Below, piece by piece: positions 15,116 through 24,367 of a DNA stretch of 64,000 nucleotides. Each line of letters opens with the position of its first letter. Positions within the stretch are counted from its first letter, which is position 1. The DNA lies in assembly GCF_002102185.1 (NCBI RefSeq), contig NZ_LQOW01000006.1, forward strand, positions 124,001-188,000, read 5' to 3'. Source of the stretch: Mycobacterium fragae. GTDB taxonomy: Bacteria > Actinomycetota > Actinomycetes > Mycobacteriales > Mycobacteriaceae. A program made the position numbers and the translations under genes. Below the pieces are notes generated by a model, which did no database searches, had not been told where the DNA came from, and worked only from the letters and a program-made list of their open reading frames with translations.

Positions 15116-16048
15116 TCAGGACTTGGAACCGGCCCTGGCCGGTGTCTTCTTGGCGGATGACTTCTTGGCCGGTGACTTCTTGGCAGCCGTCTTTTTCGCC
15201 GGAGCTTTTCTGGCCGCCTTTTTTGCGGGGGCTTTCTTCGCCGGAGCCTTACCGTCGCCGGAGCGGGCCTTCACGCTGGCTTCCAGCTTGGCGAGCAGAT
15301 CGGAAACGTCCTCGGTCTCGTCCAGCTCGGTCGGTTGCTCCTCGACGGTAAACGCTTCTCCGCCTTGGAGTTTGGCCTCGACCAACTCGTGCAGCTGCTC
15401 CTGATAGTCGTCGTGGTAGCGGTCGGGGTTGAAGTCGTCGGCCATCGACTCCACGACCTGTGCGGCCATCTTCAGTTCCGCCGGTTTGACGTCGACCTTT
15501 TTATCCAGCACGGGGAAGTCGGGGTCGCGGATCTCGTCAGGCCACAACAACGTATGGATCACCATCACGTCGCGTTTGCTGAAGTCCTTGACCCGCAACG
15601 CTGCAAGCCGCGTCTTGTTGCGCAGCGCGAAATGCACGATCGCTACTCGGTCTGTCTCTGCCAGCGTCTTGGCCAGCAGCACATAGGATTTCGACGACTT
15701 CGAGTCGGGCTCCAAGAAGTAGCTGCGGTCATACAACATCGGGTCGAGGTCGCTGGCAGGAACAAACTCCAACACCTCGATCTCGCGGCTGCGCTCTTCG
15801 GGCAGCGTCGCGATGTCGTCGTCGGTGATCACCACCATCTGACCGTCGTCGGATTCGTATGCCCGTGCGACATCGCGGTACTCGACGACCTCGCCGCACA
15901 CCTCGCAGACCCGCTTGTACCGGATGCGGCCGTTGTCCTTGGCATGCACCTGATGAAACTTGATGTCGTGGTCCTCGGTGGCGCTGTACACCTTGACCGG
16001 CACATTCACCAGGCCGAAGGCGATGGAGCCCTTCCAGATGGAACGCAT
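15116..16048 (-). CDS. ku: Ku, DNA-end-binding protein of bacterial NHEJ
   Basis: The 310-residue protein is a bacterial Ku, which forms a homodimeric ring on double-strand ends and recruits LigD. Residues 1-255 form the Ku core (MRSIWKGSIAFGLVNVPVKV at the start; RVCEVCGEVV near 46). The last ~50 residues form a lysine/alanine/proline tail with repeated AKKAPAKK-type units, absent from the 273-residue M. tuberculosis protein as recalled but known in M. smegmatis, where it affects DNA binding. It lies only 37 bases after the polyol operon on the same strand and 4.8 kb from ligD. Confidence 0.95.
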   Translation of the reverse strand: MRSIWKGSIAFGLVNVPVKVYSATEDHDIKFHQVHAKDNGRIRYKRVCEVCGEVVEYRDVARAYESDDGQMVVITDDDIATLPEERSREIEVLEFVPASDLDPMLYDRSYFLEPDSKSSKSYVLLAKTLAETDRVAIVHFALRNKTRLAALRVKDFSKRDVMVIHTLLWPDEIRDPDFPVLDKKVDVKPAELKMAAQVVESMADDFNPDRYHDDYQEQLHELVEAKLQGGEAFTVEEQPTELDETEDVSDLLAKLEASVKARSGDGKAPAKKAPAKKAARKAPAKKTAAKKSPAKKSSAKKTPARAGSKS

Positions 16049-16085
16049 GTAGACAGTATGCCCACAAGATCAGCGGGGTAAGCGC

Positions 16086-17012
16086 CTAAAGCGCCCCCGC
16101 CGCCGCGTCCAGCGCGGTCCGATCGGGCAGGTCAGCGCCGGCGCGGGCCACCGTCAACGCCGCGGCGATGCTGGCCTTGTCCAGCGCAGCGGTCAGCGTG
16201 TCCGGCCGAATCCGGCGCAGTTCACCGCGCCGGTCGGCGCCCAGCAGGTCCATCGCCCACAGCGCGTCGATGAGACCGGCCATGAACGCGTCGCCCGCGC
16301 CGACGGTGTCCACCACCTGCACCGGGCGGGCCTGCACCTGCGCCACGCCCGCGGCGCAGACCGCCATCGCCCCCCGGCCACCCATCGTCACCACGACGAC
16401 GGACGGACCTAACGCCAGCCAGGTCGAGGCCAGCCGCTCAAGCGGACGGTCGGGGTCGATCCAGCGCAGGTCCTCCTCGCTGACTTTCACAATGTCGCTG
16501 CGCTCGACGAGATGCTCGATGCGTTCGCGGGCCAGATCCCGGTCGACGATCAGCGGCGGACGCACGTTGGGGTCGAGGGTGACCGTCGCCGACAGGTGGT
16601 AGGTGTCGATGAGCGCGGCGACCGCCAGGCAGCCGGGTTCCCGCACGGCAGCGATCGACCCAGTGTGCACGAAAAGCGGTGGGGCCACCTCCGGTGTACC
16701 GGAAAGCTGCCAGTCCAGATCGAATACATAGTCGGCAGAACCGTCATCGCCGATGCGAGCCCGCGCCGTGGGCGTTCGGGCCGCGGTCGAGGTATCCGAA
16801 AGAAGCTGCGCACCAGCAGTATTGACATACTCGGCGATTCGGCGGCCGTACTCGTCGTCGCCGATACGGGTGAGGAAGTCGACGTCGCGACCCAACCGGG
16901 CCAGTCCGACGGCGACGTTTAGTGGGCTGCCGCCGACATGCTCGGCGGTGATCTGGTCGTCGCGCTCGACGATGTCGATCAGCGATTCGCCGATCACCAG
17001 GCCACGGGTCAT
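16086..17012 (-). CDS. PfkB-family sugar kinase (fructokinase-like)
   Basis: The 308-residue protein has both PfkB signatures: an N-terminal GGSPLNVAVGLARLG (about residues 28-42) and a C-terminal VDTVGAGDAFMAGL with the catalytic aspartate of GAGD near residue 240. It likely phosphorylates the ketose made by the neighbouring mannitol-type dehydrogenases (fructose from mannitol, or xylulose/ribulose from pentitols). Its ATG overlaps the stop of the dehydrogenase gene (ATGA), and it is the last gene of the four-gene operon. The exact sugar is inferred. Confidence 0.85.
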   Translation of the reverse strand: MTRGLVIGESLIDIVERDDQITAEHVGGSPLNVAVGLARLGRDVDFLTRIGDDEYGRRIAEYVNTAGAQLLSDTSTAARTPTARARIGDDGSADYVFDLDWQLSGTPEVAPPLFVHTGSIAAVREPGCLAVAALIDTYHLSATVTLDPNVRPPLIVDRDLARERIEHLVERSDIVKVSEEDLRWIDPDRPLERLASTWLALGPSVVVVTMGGRGAMAVCAAGVAQVQARPVQVVDTVGAGDAFMAGLIDALWAMDLLGADRRGELRRIRPDTLTAALDKASIAAALTVARAGADLPDRTALDAAAGAL

Positions 17013-18403
17013 CGCAGCAGAGCCTCCAGTGTCGCCCGAGCTCCATTGCGGTGCAACGAATCCAGCGCCCAGCGGTATGCCTGGACGAAGCGTGGCTGGT
17101 GGGCCAGATCCCCGAACAAGGCGATCTCGATGAATGCGGTGGGATTCTCGTACTGCGATTGCGCGATCGGCACCAGCGAGTCCGCCAGCTGGTCAACCAC
17201 TTCGATGGGCTCACCCCGCTCGTCGACACCCTCGGCGTATCGAGCCCAGCTCGCCACCACCGCCGCCGCCAGCCGGACCGGCCCGTCGTTTTCCAGGTTG
17301 TCGCAGATTACGGGAAACAGCCACTTCGGGATGCGATCCGACGAGTAGGCGCACAGCCGCGCAACGGTGTCGCCCACCCCGGGGTTCGCGAACCGCTCGA
17401 TCAGTGTGCGGCTGTAGTCATGCAGGTCGATGCCGGGTACCGGTGCCAGTGTCGGGATGGCCTCGGAATCGAAATAGGCCAGCAGGAATTCGACGAACGA
17501 CGGATCGCGCGCGGCGTCGTGAACGAACTTGAAGCCGCATAGGCGCGCGAAGTAGCACAGGCACTGATGCCCCGCATTGAGCAGCCGCAGCTTCATCATC
17601 TCGTACGGGACGACGTCGTCCACCAGCAGTGCGCCCGCCTGCTCCAATGGCGGCCTGCCGGCACCGAAACAGTCTTCGATGACCCACGCAGCGAAGGGCT
17701 CGGTCAGCACCGGCCACCGGTCGGCTACGCCGAAGTCGCGCTGTACCGCAGCGGCCATCTCCGGCGTGGTGGACGGGGTGATCCGGTCGACCATCGAACT
17801 AGGGAACCGGGTGTGCTCCGCCACCCACTCGGCGAGACCGGGATCCCGGCATTCGGCATTCGCGAGGACGACCCGCCGCGCGACCTGACCATTGCTCTCG
17901 ATGTTGTCGCAGGACAAGATTGTCGGTGCGGCGATCCCGCGGTCGCGACGCCTGGCCAGAGCCTCGGTGATCAGCCCGAATGCGGGCCCGTCGGGGTCCC
18001 GGTAACCACCCTCGGTGATGGTCAGCGAAATGATCCGGGTGGATGGCGCGGCCATCACCTCGAGCGCGGCCTCCGGATCGTCTGGGGCGTACCGATAGTC
18101 GATGATCGAGCCGATCACCCGCGCGTCCCGGCTGCCGTCCGGGTGCTGCTGAATCAGCGTGTACAGCCCGTCCTGGTCACGCAGGACGTCGCGCATCGGC
18201 CAGTCGGCGGGCAGGACTCCCACCCCGCAGATGCCCCAATCGCGCGCCACGCCTTGTTCCAGCAACCGGTCGATGTACATGGCTTGATGCGCTCGATGAA
18301 AGTGACCTGCCCCGATATGCGCGATACCGACGCCGACGCTGCCCCGGTCGTAGCTCGGCGCTGCGATCGGCAGCTTTGGTAGCGCGGCGTTGTTCAGATC
18401 CAT
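17009..18403 (-). CDS. Mannitol-type (long-chain) polyol 2-dehydrogenase, copy 1
   Basis: The 464-residue protein belongs to the mannitol dehydrogenase family, which oxidises polyols to ketoses with NAD(P). The N-terminal Rossmann segment is IAHIGAGHFHRAHQAMY and the catalytic K-x(4)-N-x-x-H pattern is in MKLRLLNAGHQ. It is second from last in the polyol operon, 11 bases after the HAD gene and overlapping the kinase gene. A second family member lies two genes upstream, so the two may act on different polyols such as mannitol and arabinitol. The substrate cannot be fixed from sequence. Confidence 0.88.
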   Translation of the reverse strand: MDLNNAALPKLPIAAPSYDRGSVGVGIAHIGAGHFHRAHQAMYIDRLLEQGVARDWGICGVGVLPADWPMRDVLRDQDGLYTLIQQHPDGSRDARVIGSIIDYRYAPDDPEAALEVMAAPSTRIISLTITEGGYRDPDGPAFGLITEALARRRDRGIAAPTILSCDNIESNGQVARRVVLANAECRDPGLAEWVAEHTRFPSSMVDRITPSTTPEMAAAVQRDFGVADRWPVLTEPFAAWVIEDCFGAGRPPLEQAGALLVDDVVPYEMMKLRLLNAGHQCLCYFARLCGFKFVHDAARDPSFVEFLLAYFDSEAIPTLAPVPGIDLHDYSRTLIERFANPGVGDTVARLCAYSSDRIPKWLFPVICDNLENDGPVRLAAAVVASWARYAEGVDERGEPIEVVDQLADSLVPIAQSQYENPTAFIEIALFGDLAHQPRFVQAYRWALDSLHRNGARATLEALLR

Positions 18404-18414
18404 CGCTTTAGCGC

Positions 18415-19197
18415 CTACCTCAGTGGGGAAAAGTCACCTGTCACAGTAGACAACATGAGGACATCGGCGAGCCCGTGCCACGAGTCGGTTATCGCGACTG
18501 CGCCTGCATCAATCAATTCCGCACTGCGGCAACGCCGTTCGTCGGCCGGCACGAACATGAGGTTACCGATGGTGAGGTAACCGGCCGCGACCGCGGAGAT
18601 GACACCGGGCACGGAGTCTTCGATGGCCAGACCGTGGTGGGCCTCGATGCCCAACACCCGGCCGGCGTGCAGGTATACCGCGGGGTCCGGTTTGCTCGTC
18701 GGCTCGGGAAGGGAGTCTTCGGCGCTGAAGCGCAAGTGCGCTGGGATCAGCGGATCGAGGCCGGTGGCCGCGAAACTGGCATCCAGGCGCTTGGTGGCGC
18801 TGGAGCTGACCGCTGCCAACGAGTATCGAGCGGCGAGGGCTTGCAGTGGTTCGAGCACCTGCGGGTCTGGCCGTAGGGTGGCGGCCAGATGAGCGGTGAC
18901 GTGCTCGCGTTCCTGGCGCACCCATTGCTCGAGTTCGTCAGGGTCGACAGACACCCCGGCCTGCACGGCCAGGTCGGTCGCGGTGCTGCGGAAGTTCTTT
19001 CCGACGGCCTGCTTGCGCAGCTCCTCTGCGGTAAAGGGGGCGGGCACGCCGAACCTGGTCAGAAAGCGCTTGATCACCTCGACCGAGGCGACGAATGCCG
19101 GTTTTTCGGAAGGGAAAAGGTTGTCATCGGCGTCGCAGAGCAACGTGGTGATCGGTGCAGGGTCGAATTGACGCACAAACTTCAGCGGCTGGCTCAT
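18415..19197 (-). CDS. HAD-superfamily phosphatase
   Basis: The 260-residue protein is a HAD hydrolase of the beta-phosphoglucomutase/sugar-phosphatase type. The N-terminal nucleophile region is LLCDADDNLFPSEK (D-x-D), a helical cap follows, then VSSSATKRLDA (motif II serine), the lysine of PTSKPDP and the acidic motif IEDSVPG. It probably removes or moves phosphate on a sugar phosphate formed in the polyol pathway. Its ATG overlaps the upstream dehydrogenase stop, and the next dehydrogenase follows after 11 bases. Confidence 0.8.
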   Translation of the reverse strand: MSQPLKFVRQFDPAPITTLLCDADDNLFPSEKPAFVASVEVIKRFLTRFGVPAPFTAEELRKQAVGKNFRSTATDLAVQAGVSVDPDELEQWVRQEREHVTAHLAATLRPDPQVLEPLQALAARYSLAAVSSSATKRLDASFAATGLDPLIPAHLRFSAEDSLPEPTSKPDPAVYLHAGRVLGIEAHHGLAIEDSVPGVISAVAAGYLTIGNLMFVPADERRCRSAELIDAGAVAITDSWHGLADVLMLSTVTGDFSPLR

Positions 19198-20732
19198 AGC
19201 AACACCAGCTCCCGCGCGCTGTCCCGCAACGCTCGGCGCAGTGTCGGTGTCACACCATGCACATCGATGTCGGCAATCATCTCGCTGAGGCGCTCCGCGA
19301 AGCCGGGAATCAAGCGTAGGTCAGCGAAAATCTCGTGCCGCAGCAATGGAACAGGGTCGGTGCATTCCATGTTCGCCAACTTGGTCAGCAATTCTGACTG
19401 CGGGTCGTCGATGCGGATTTCGCGACCGTCGAGGTCGTAGCCGCGCAGATACCGGGCCCACCCGGCGAGGGCCAGCATCAGCAGAGTGTGCGGTCGATCC
19501 TGCTCGATCGCCTCCTGCAGGGACGGCAGTAGGAACGACGCGATCTTCTCCGATCCCCGGCGCGCGAGTCGCGACAGCTGGTCGCTCATCTGGGGATTGC
19601 TCAACCGAGTGAGCAACGTTTCCCGATAGCCCGGTGTGTTCATTCCGGGCACTGCCGGTAGCAGCGGCTGGATCTCCTCGCGCATGAGATGCTCGACGTA
19701 ATCGAAAATCACGTCGTTGCCCATCGCCTCATCGGTGCGCTGGTAGCCGTCCAGAGTGGCCAAACAGGCGATCGCGATATGAGTTCCATTGAGCAGCCGA
19801 GTCTTAACCAGCTTGTGGTCGCTGACATCGGCGACGAACTGGGCGCCGACCTCATCCAGCGGCGGGCGGCCGTTGCTGAAAGCGTCCTCGATGACCCATT
19901 GGCAATACGGTTCCGTCAGCACCGGCCACTTGTCGGCGATGCCGAATGTGTGCGCCACGAATTGACGCTCCGAGTTCGACGTCCGTGGGGTGATGCGGTC
20001 GACCATGGTCGACGGGAATGCGACATGTCTGTCGATCCAGCGGGCAAGCCCCGGGTCCTTCAACGCGGCGAACGACACCAACGCAGTCCGCGCCGCCTGG
20101 GTGTTGCCGGGAATGTTGTCACAGCAGAGCACCGTAAACGGGGCAGTACCGACGCGGCGACGCCGGTCGAGCGCCTCGGCCAGGTATGCCCACGCGGTGA
20201 CAAAGCAATCCGACGCGACAAGGTCAGCACGCACGTCGGGGTGGCTGGCGTCGAACTCGCAGGTAACCGGATCCAGGTAGTACCCGTTGCCGGTAATCGT
20301 CAGACTGACGATGCGCGTTTGCGGGTCGGCCAGCGCGGCACGGACCGCAGCGCTGTCGCTCGGTGCGTATTGGTACGACGCGATCGAGCCGATCACGCGG
20401 GCCGTCTGGTGGTCATGGCCGCGTTGTACAACGGTGTACAACCCATCCTGAGCCGACAGCACGTCTTTTACGTCGCGGGACCGCAGGCTGACGCCGGTGA
20501 CTCCCCACCGATGGGAAATGCCCGAGCGGGCAATGTCGTCGAAGTAGACGGCCTGGTGCGCGCGGTGAAAGTTGCCTGCGCCGATATGAACGACGCCAGG
20601 CTGAAGCGCCGACCTGTCATAGGTCGGCACTTCGATTCGTGGCGAATGCAGGGGCAATGTGGCGTCACTCAGCGGGACCCCAGTCGTGCAGCCCCGATCG
20701 ACGGCGTTCGCAAGGCAGTCGGCTTGGCGCAT
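19194..20732 (-). CDS. Mannitol-type polyol 2-dehydrogenase, copy 2
   Basis: This family member (512 residues from the ATG at 20732; a GTG at 20759 would add nine) carries VVHIGAGNFHRAHQAVY at the cofactor site and the catalytic K-x(4)-N-x-x-H in VKTRLLNGTHI. It is the first gene of the operon dehydrogenase-HAD-dehydrogenase-kinase. Homology to copy 1 only begins around VPTYDRSALQPG, so the first ~35 residues are doubtful and the true start is uncertain. It diverges from ligD with about 140 bases between. Two divergent copies in one operon suggest use of more than one polyol. Confidence 0.85.
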   Translation of the reverse strand: MRQADCLANAVDRGCTTGVPLSDATLPLHSPRIEVPTYDRSALQPGVVHIGAGNFHRAHQAVYFDDIARSGISHRWGVTGVSLRSRDVKDVLSAQDGLYTVVQRGHDHQTARVIGSIASYQYAPSDSAAVRAALADPQTRIVSLTITGNGYYLDPVTCEFDASHPDVRADLVASDCFVTAWAYLAEALDRRRRVGTAPFTVLCCDNIPGNTQAARTALVSFAALKDPGLARWIDRHVAFPSTMVDRITPRTSNSERQFVAHTFGIADKWPVLTEPYCQWVIEDAFSNGRPPLDEVGAQFVADVSDHKLVKTRLLNGTHIAIACLATLDGYQRTDEAMGNDVIFDYVEHLMREEIQPLLPAVPGMNTPGYRETLLTRLSNPQMSDQLSRLARRGSEKIASFLLPSLQEAIEQDRPHTLLMLALAGWARYLRGYDLDGREIRIDDPQSELLTKLANMECTDPVPLLRHEIFADLRLIPGFAERLSEMIADIDVHGVTPTLRRALRDSARELVLL

Positions 20733-20859
20733 CGGTCGCCGAACATACCGCTCGTGCACGTGGTCGCGTCAATGAGCAATTCGCCGTTATACCCGACATA
20801 GCCGTCCTCAACAGCCGTTTAGGCGGCGCAGTGAGACTCGCCACAGAGTGCCTTGCGCG

Positions 20860-20871
20860 TAGGTTTACCGT
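20860..20871 (+). promoter_or_regulatory. Candidate -10 box giving a leaderless ligD mRNA
   Basis: TAGGTT (20860-20865) fits the mycobacterial TANNNT -10 pattern and ends 6 bases before the ligD ATG, with no ribosome-binding site between. This predicts transcription starting at the A of the start codon. The -35 region is weak. Confidence 0.4.
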
Positions 20872-23184
20872 ATGGATTCGCCGCGGGCCTGGCCCCCCGA
20901 GCCGACAGCGGGGCCCCGGGTGAAGCTGACCAACGCCGACAAGGTGCTGTACCCCGCCACCGGAACCACCAAGGCGGACATCTTCGCGTACTACACCAGC
21001 ATCGCCGAGGTGATGCTGCCGCACATCGCCGGACGTGCGGTCACCCGCAAGCGCTGGCCCAACGGCGTCGACGAGCCGTCGTTCTTCGAAAAGCAACTGG
21101 CCTCCTCGGCGCCCGACTGGCTGCCCCGCGCCAGCGTGGTGCACAAGTCGGGAACGACGACCTATCCGATCGTCGACACTGACATCGGGCTGGCGTGGAT
21201 CGCCCAGCAGGCCGCGCTGGAGGTGCACGTGCCGCAGTGGCGCTTCGTCGCCGAATGGACCCGGAAGGGCGAAGAACTCAAACCCGGTCCGGCAACCCGG
21301 TTGGTGTTCGACCTGGATCCCGGCGAAGGCGTGACGATGACTCAACTCGTCGAGGTGGCACGCGCTGTCCGTGACCTGATGGCCGACATCGGGCTGACCA
21401 CATATCCACTCACCAGCGGCAGCAAGGGAATTCATCTCTACGCTCCGCTGGACAAGCCGATAACCAGCCGGGGCGCGGTGGTGCTCGCCAAACGTGTTGC
21501 CCAGCAACTGGAAAAAGCGATGCCCAAACTGGTCACCTCGACCATGACCAAGAGCCTGCGGGCTGGCAAGGTGTTCTTGGATTGGAGCCAGAACAACGGG
21601 TCCAAGACCACGATCGCGCCGTATTCGCTTCGCGGGCGCGAACATCCGACCGTCGCCGCGCCACGCACCTGGGAGGAGCTGGACGACAAAAAGCTTCGCC
21701 ATTTGCGCTATGACGAGGTCCTGGCGCGAGTCGAGCGAGACGGGGACTTGCTGGCCGGGCTGGACGCCGATGTGCAGACGCGGGATCGGCTGACCAAATA
21801 CCGCAGCATGCGCGATCCGTCGAAAACTCCGGAGCCGGTGCCCAGCGTCAAACCGACCACGGGGCAAGGCAATACCTTCGTCATCCAGGAGCATCACGCC
21901 CGTCGGCTGCACTATGACTTCCGCCTGGAACGCGACGGTGTGCTGGTGTCGTGGGCGGTGCCCAAGAACCTGCCCGACACCCCTGCGGTCAATCATCTGG
22001 CGGTGCACACCGAGGACCATCCGCTGGAGTACGCCAGTTTCGAAGGCACCATCCCGAAGGGCGAGTACGGCGCCGGCAAGGTGAGCATCTGGGACTTCGG
22101 CACGTATGAGGCCGAGAAGTTCCGCGACTCCGGCGAAAAGGGAGAGGTCGTCGTCACCCTGCACGGCAAGCGGATCTCCGGGCGCTATGCGCTGATTCAG
22201 ACGAACGGCGATCAATGGCTGGCACACCGGATGAAAGACCAGAAGGTGTTCGACTTCGACGGGCTGGCCCCGATGCTGGCGACGGAAGGCTCGGTGGCCA
22301 ACCTGAAGGCATCGCAGTGGGCCTTCGAGGGCAAGTGGGACGGTTATCGGCTCCTGGTCGACACCGACCACGGCAGTGTGCGGGTGCGATCGCGCCGTGG
22401 ACGCGATGTCACCAAGGAATACCCGCAATTAGGCGCTGTCGCAGCCGATCTCGCCGACCACCATTTGGTGCTGGACGGTGAAATCGTCGCGCTCGACCCA
22501 TCCGGCGTGCCGAGGTTCACCGAGATGCAGAACCGGGTGCGCGCCACTCATATCGAGTTCTGGGCATTCGACCTGCTCTATCTCGATGGGCGATCGCTGC
22601 TGCGGGCCCGCTACCGTGACCGTCGGCAGCTGCTGGAAACCCTCGCCGCCGGCAGCAGTGACCTCATCGTTCCCGAGCTGCTGCCCGGTGACGGCCCCGA
22701 GGCGCTGGACTACTCGCGCAAGCAGCACTGGGAGGGTGTGGTTGCCAAGAAGCGCGACTCCACCTATCAGCCAGGGCGTCGCTCGGCGTCATGGATCAAG
22801 GACAAGCATTGGCAGACTCAGGAAGTCGTCATCGGCGGCTGGCGCGCCGGTGAAGGTGGGCGCACCAGCGGCATCGGTTCGCTGCTAATGGGCATCCCTG
22901 GCGAGGGCGGCCTGCACTTCGCGGGAAAGGTCGGCACCGGCTTCACCGAACGCGACCTGGCGAATCTCAAGAAGACGCTGGCGCCGCTGCGCACCGACGA
23001 ATCTCCGTTCGACGCACCGCTTCCCAGTCGCGACGCCAAGGGTGTGACGTTCGTCGAGCCGGAGCTGGTCGGGGAAGTCCGGTACAGCGAGTGGACATCA
23101 GATGGGCGGCTGCGCCAACCCAGTTGGCGGGGCCTTCGACCGGACAAGGAACCGAGTGAGGTCAAACGGGAACCCTCGCATTAG
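20872..23184 (+). CDS. ligD: Multifunctional NHEJ ligase LigD (POL-PE-LIG)
   Basis: The 770-residue protein has the mycobacterial LigD order: an AEP-type polymerase (residues 1-300, with catalytic DLDPGEG near 147-153), a 3'-phosphoesterase (about 325-465, HHARRLHYDFRLE) and an ATP-dependent ligase (about 475-760) whose adenylated lysine is K488 in EGKWDGYR. It fills and seals double-strand breaks held by Ku. Later ligase motifs (DGEIVA, EGVVAK) are intact. ku lies 4.8 kb away across the polyol operon, instead of adjacent as in M. tuberculosis (Rv0937c-Rv0938, recalled). Confidence 0.95.
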   Translation: MDSPRAWPPEPTAGPRVKLTNADKVLYPATGTTKADIFAYYTSIAEVMLPHIAGRAVTRKRWPNGVDEPSFFEKQLASSAPDWLPRASVVHKSGTTTYPIVDTDIGLAWIAQQAALEVHVPQWRFVAEWTRKGEELKPGPATRLVFDLDPGEGVTMTQLVEVARAVRDLMADIGLTTYPLTSGSKGIHLYAPLDKPITSRGAVVLAKRVAQQLEKAMPKLVTSTMTKSLRAGKVFLDWSQNNGSKTTIAPYSLRGREHPTVAAPRTWEELDDKKLRHLRYDEVLARVERDGDLLAGLDADVQTRDRLTKYRSMRDPSKTPEPVPSVKPTTGQGNTFVIQEHHARRLHYDFRLERDGVLVSWAVPKNLPDTPAVNHLAVHTEDHPLEYASFEGTIPKGEYGAGKVSIWDFGTYEAEKFRDSGEKGEVVVTLHGKRISGRYALIQTNGDQWLAHRMKDQKVFDFDGLAPMLATEGSVANLKASQWAFEGKWDGYRLLVDTDHGSVRVRSRRGRDVTKEYPQLGAVAADLADHHLVLDGEIVALDPSGVPRFTEMQNRVRATHIEFWAFDLLYLDGRSLLRARYRDRRQLLETLAAGSSDLIVPELLPGDGPEALDYSRKQHWEGVVAKKRDSTYQPGRRSASWIKDKHWQTQEVVIGGWRAGEGGRTSGIGSLLMGIPGEGGLHFAGKVGTGFTERDLANLKKTLAPLRTDESPFDAPLPSRDAKGVTFVEPELVGEVRYSEWTSDGRLRQPSWRGLRPDKEPSEVKREPSH

Positions 23185-23232
23185 ATCCAAGCCCTCGATC
23201 ACGTCCCCGACGCCGCCGTCTGGTTGGCACTT

Positions 23233-23706
23233 TCAGTCGAGGCCTAGCTTTACCTTCAACGGTGGACCGACATACGCGACCTGGTGGTCGGCATTGATTT
23301 GATCTCGCACAGCGGGATCCGAGCTGTCGTCGAGGACTTCATTCGCGGCGAATACCCCTTCGTAGCCGGCGGGGGTCATGAGGTTTATCACCTTGACGGG
23401 CGGCTGGTCCTTGCGGATGTTGTCGAACGTATGCGGCACCCCAGGTGGGATGCTGCAAAAGTCGCCGGGCCCCAGTTCGATGACGTTGTCCCCGAACTGG
23501 ACCGCCAGTACCCCTTCCAGAACATAGAATGAATCGTCCTGAACGACGTGATAGTGCAGGCCGGGCCCGGAGAGATACTCGACCGTCATTTCGAAAAAGT
23601 CGAAACGGCCGCCGGTTTCCTCGCCCGCGGCCTTAAACAGCGACGGCCCTTGCCGGTACGATCTGCCCTCGTGGTTGCGGACAACAATCGGTTTCCGCGT
23701 TGACAT
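23233..23706 (-). CDS. Cupin-domain protein
   Basis: The 157-residue protein starts at 23706 behind GGAG and has a single cupin barrel: motif 1 PGLHYHVVQDDSFYVLEG and motif 2 PGDFCSIPPGVPHTF, with the usual metal-binding histidines and glutamate or aspartate positions. Cupins of this size are often small dioxygenases or ligand sensors for quinone-like compounds. It lies 67 bases after a quinone-reductase-like gene on the same strand, opposite an HxlR regulator, so a role in detoxifying reactive aromatics is likely but inferred. Confidence 0.8.
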   Translation of the reverse strand: MSTRKPIVVRNHEGRSYRQGPSLFKAAGEETGGRFDFFEMTVEYLSGPGLHYHVVQDDSFYVLEGVLAVQFGDNVIELGPGDFCSIPPGVPHTFDNIRKDQPPVKVINLMTPAGYEGVFAANEVLDDSSDPAVRDQINADHQVAYVGPPLKVKLGLD

Positions 23707-23773
23707 GTTGTGCTCCTCGTTCTGATACTGACTTTTTAGTGGACGCCTCTGGTGATCGGGGTTGGTCTCCCGC

Positions 23774-24346
23774 TCAGGCACACAGTGGTTCATGGCGCCG
23801 GGCATTTCGTAGCGCATGACCCCACCACTTGACTTGCCGAAGAAGCGATTCGGCGGCGGCGGCGCGTCGCTTCGGATCCTTTGGTACGCCGTCGACGAAC
23901 TCGTCCCATGCATTCGCAAATGTCACCGTATTGGGAACCGTCATCGCGTTCAACGAGGCGAAGACCAGGCGTAACGCCTCAACCGATCGCAGGCCGCCGG
24001 CGACGCCGCCGTAGGAGATGAACCCGACCGCCTTAGCGCACCACTGTTCGACGTGCAGATCAATGAAGGCCTTGATCGACGCCGGGAAGCTGTGGTTGTA
24101 CTCCGGCGTGACGAAAATGAACGCATCTGCGGCGGCAACCCGCGGAGTGACCGCTCGCATCGTAGACGGTGGATCTATGCCGATTCTGGTGTGCAGGTCG
24201 AGCTCCGCGAGATCGATCGTGTCGACGTCGAGACCATCCATGCCAGCGATCTCCCGCAGGAACCATTGCGCGACTGTCGCGCCGAGCCGGCCCTCGCGGT
24301 TACTGCCGATGACCACCGCCACGCGGAGCGCCTCAGGGTTATTCAT
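23774..24346 (-). CDS. NADPH-dependent FMN reductase / quinone reductase
   Basis: The 190-residue protein is a flavodoxin-like FMN reductase: VAVVIGSNREGRLGATVAQW binds the FMN phosphate, and FVTPEYNHSFPASIKAFID is the family's second signature. It may reduce quinones or azo compounds with NADPH. The ATG at 24346 is preceded by GGAGG, which selects it over a GTG four codons upstream. It is the first gene of a two-gene operon with the cupin, diverging from the HxlR regulator across a region with duplicated 28-bp repeats. Confidence 0.85.
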   Translation of the reverse strand: MNNPEALRVAVVIGSNREGRLGATVAQWFLREIAGMDGLDVDTIDLAELDLHTRIGIDPPSTMRAVTPRVAAADAFIFVTPEYNHSFPASIKAFIDLHVEQWCAKAVGFISYGGVAGGLRSVEALRLVFASLNAMTVPNTVTFANAWDEFVDGVPKDPKRRAAAAESLLRQVKWWGHALRNARRHEPLCA

Positions 24347-24367
24347 CCAGTCCTCCACTATACTCTG

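Noticed and set aside
20665..22428. 587-codon open frame on the minus strand
   Set aside because: It lies opposite ligD, whose domains and motifs are intact. The frame is a GC-rich antisense shadow without domains.
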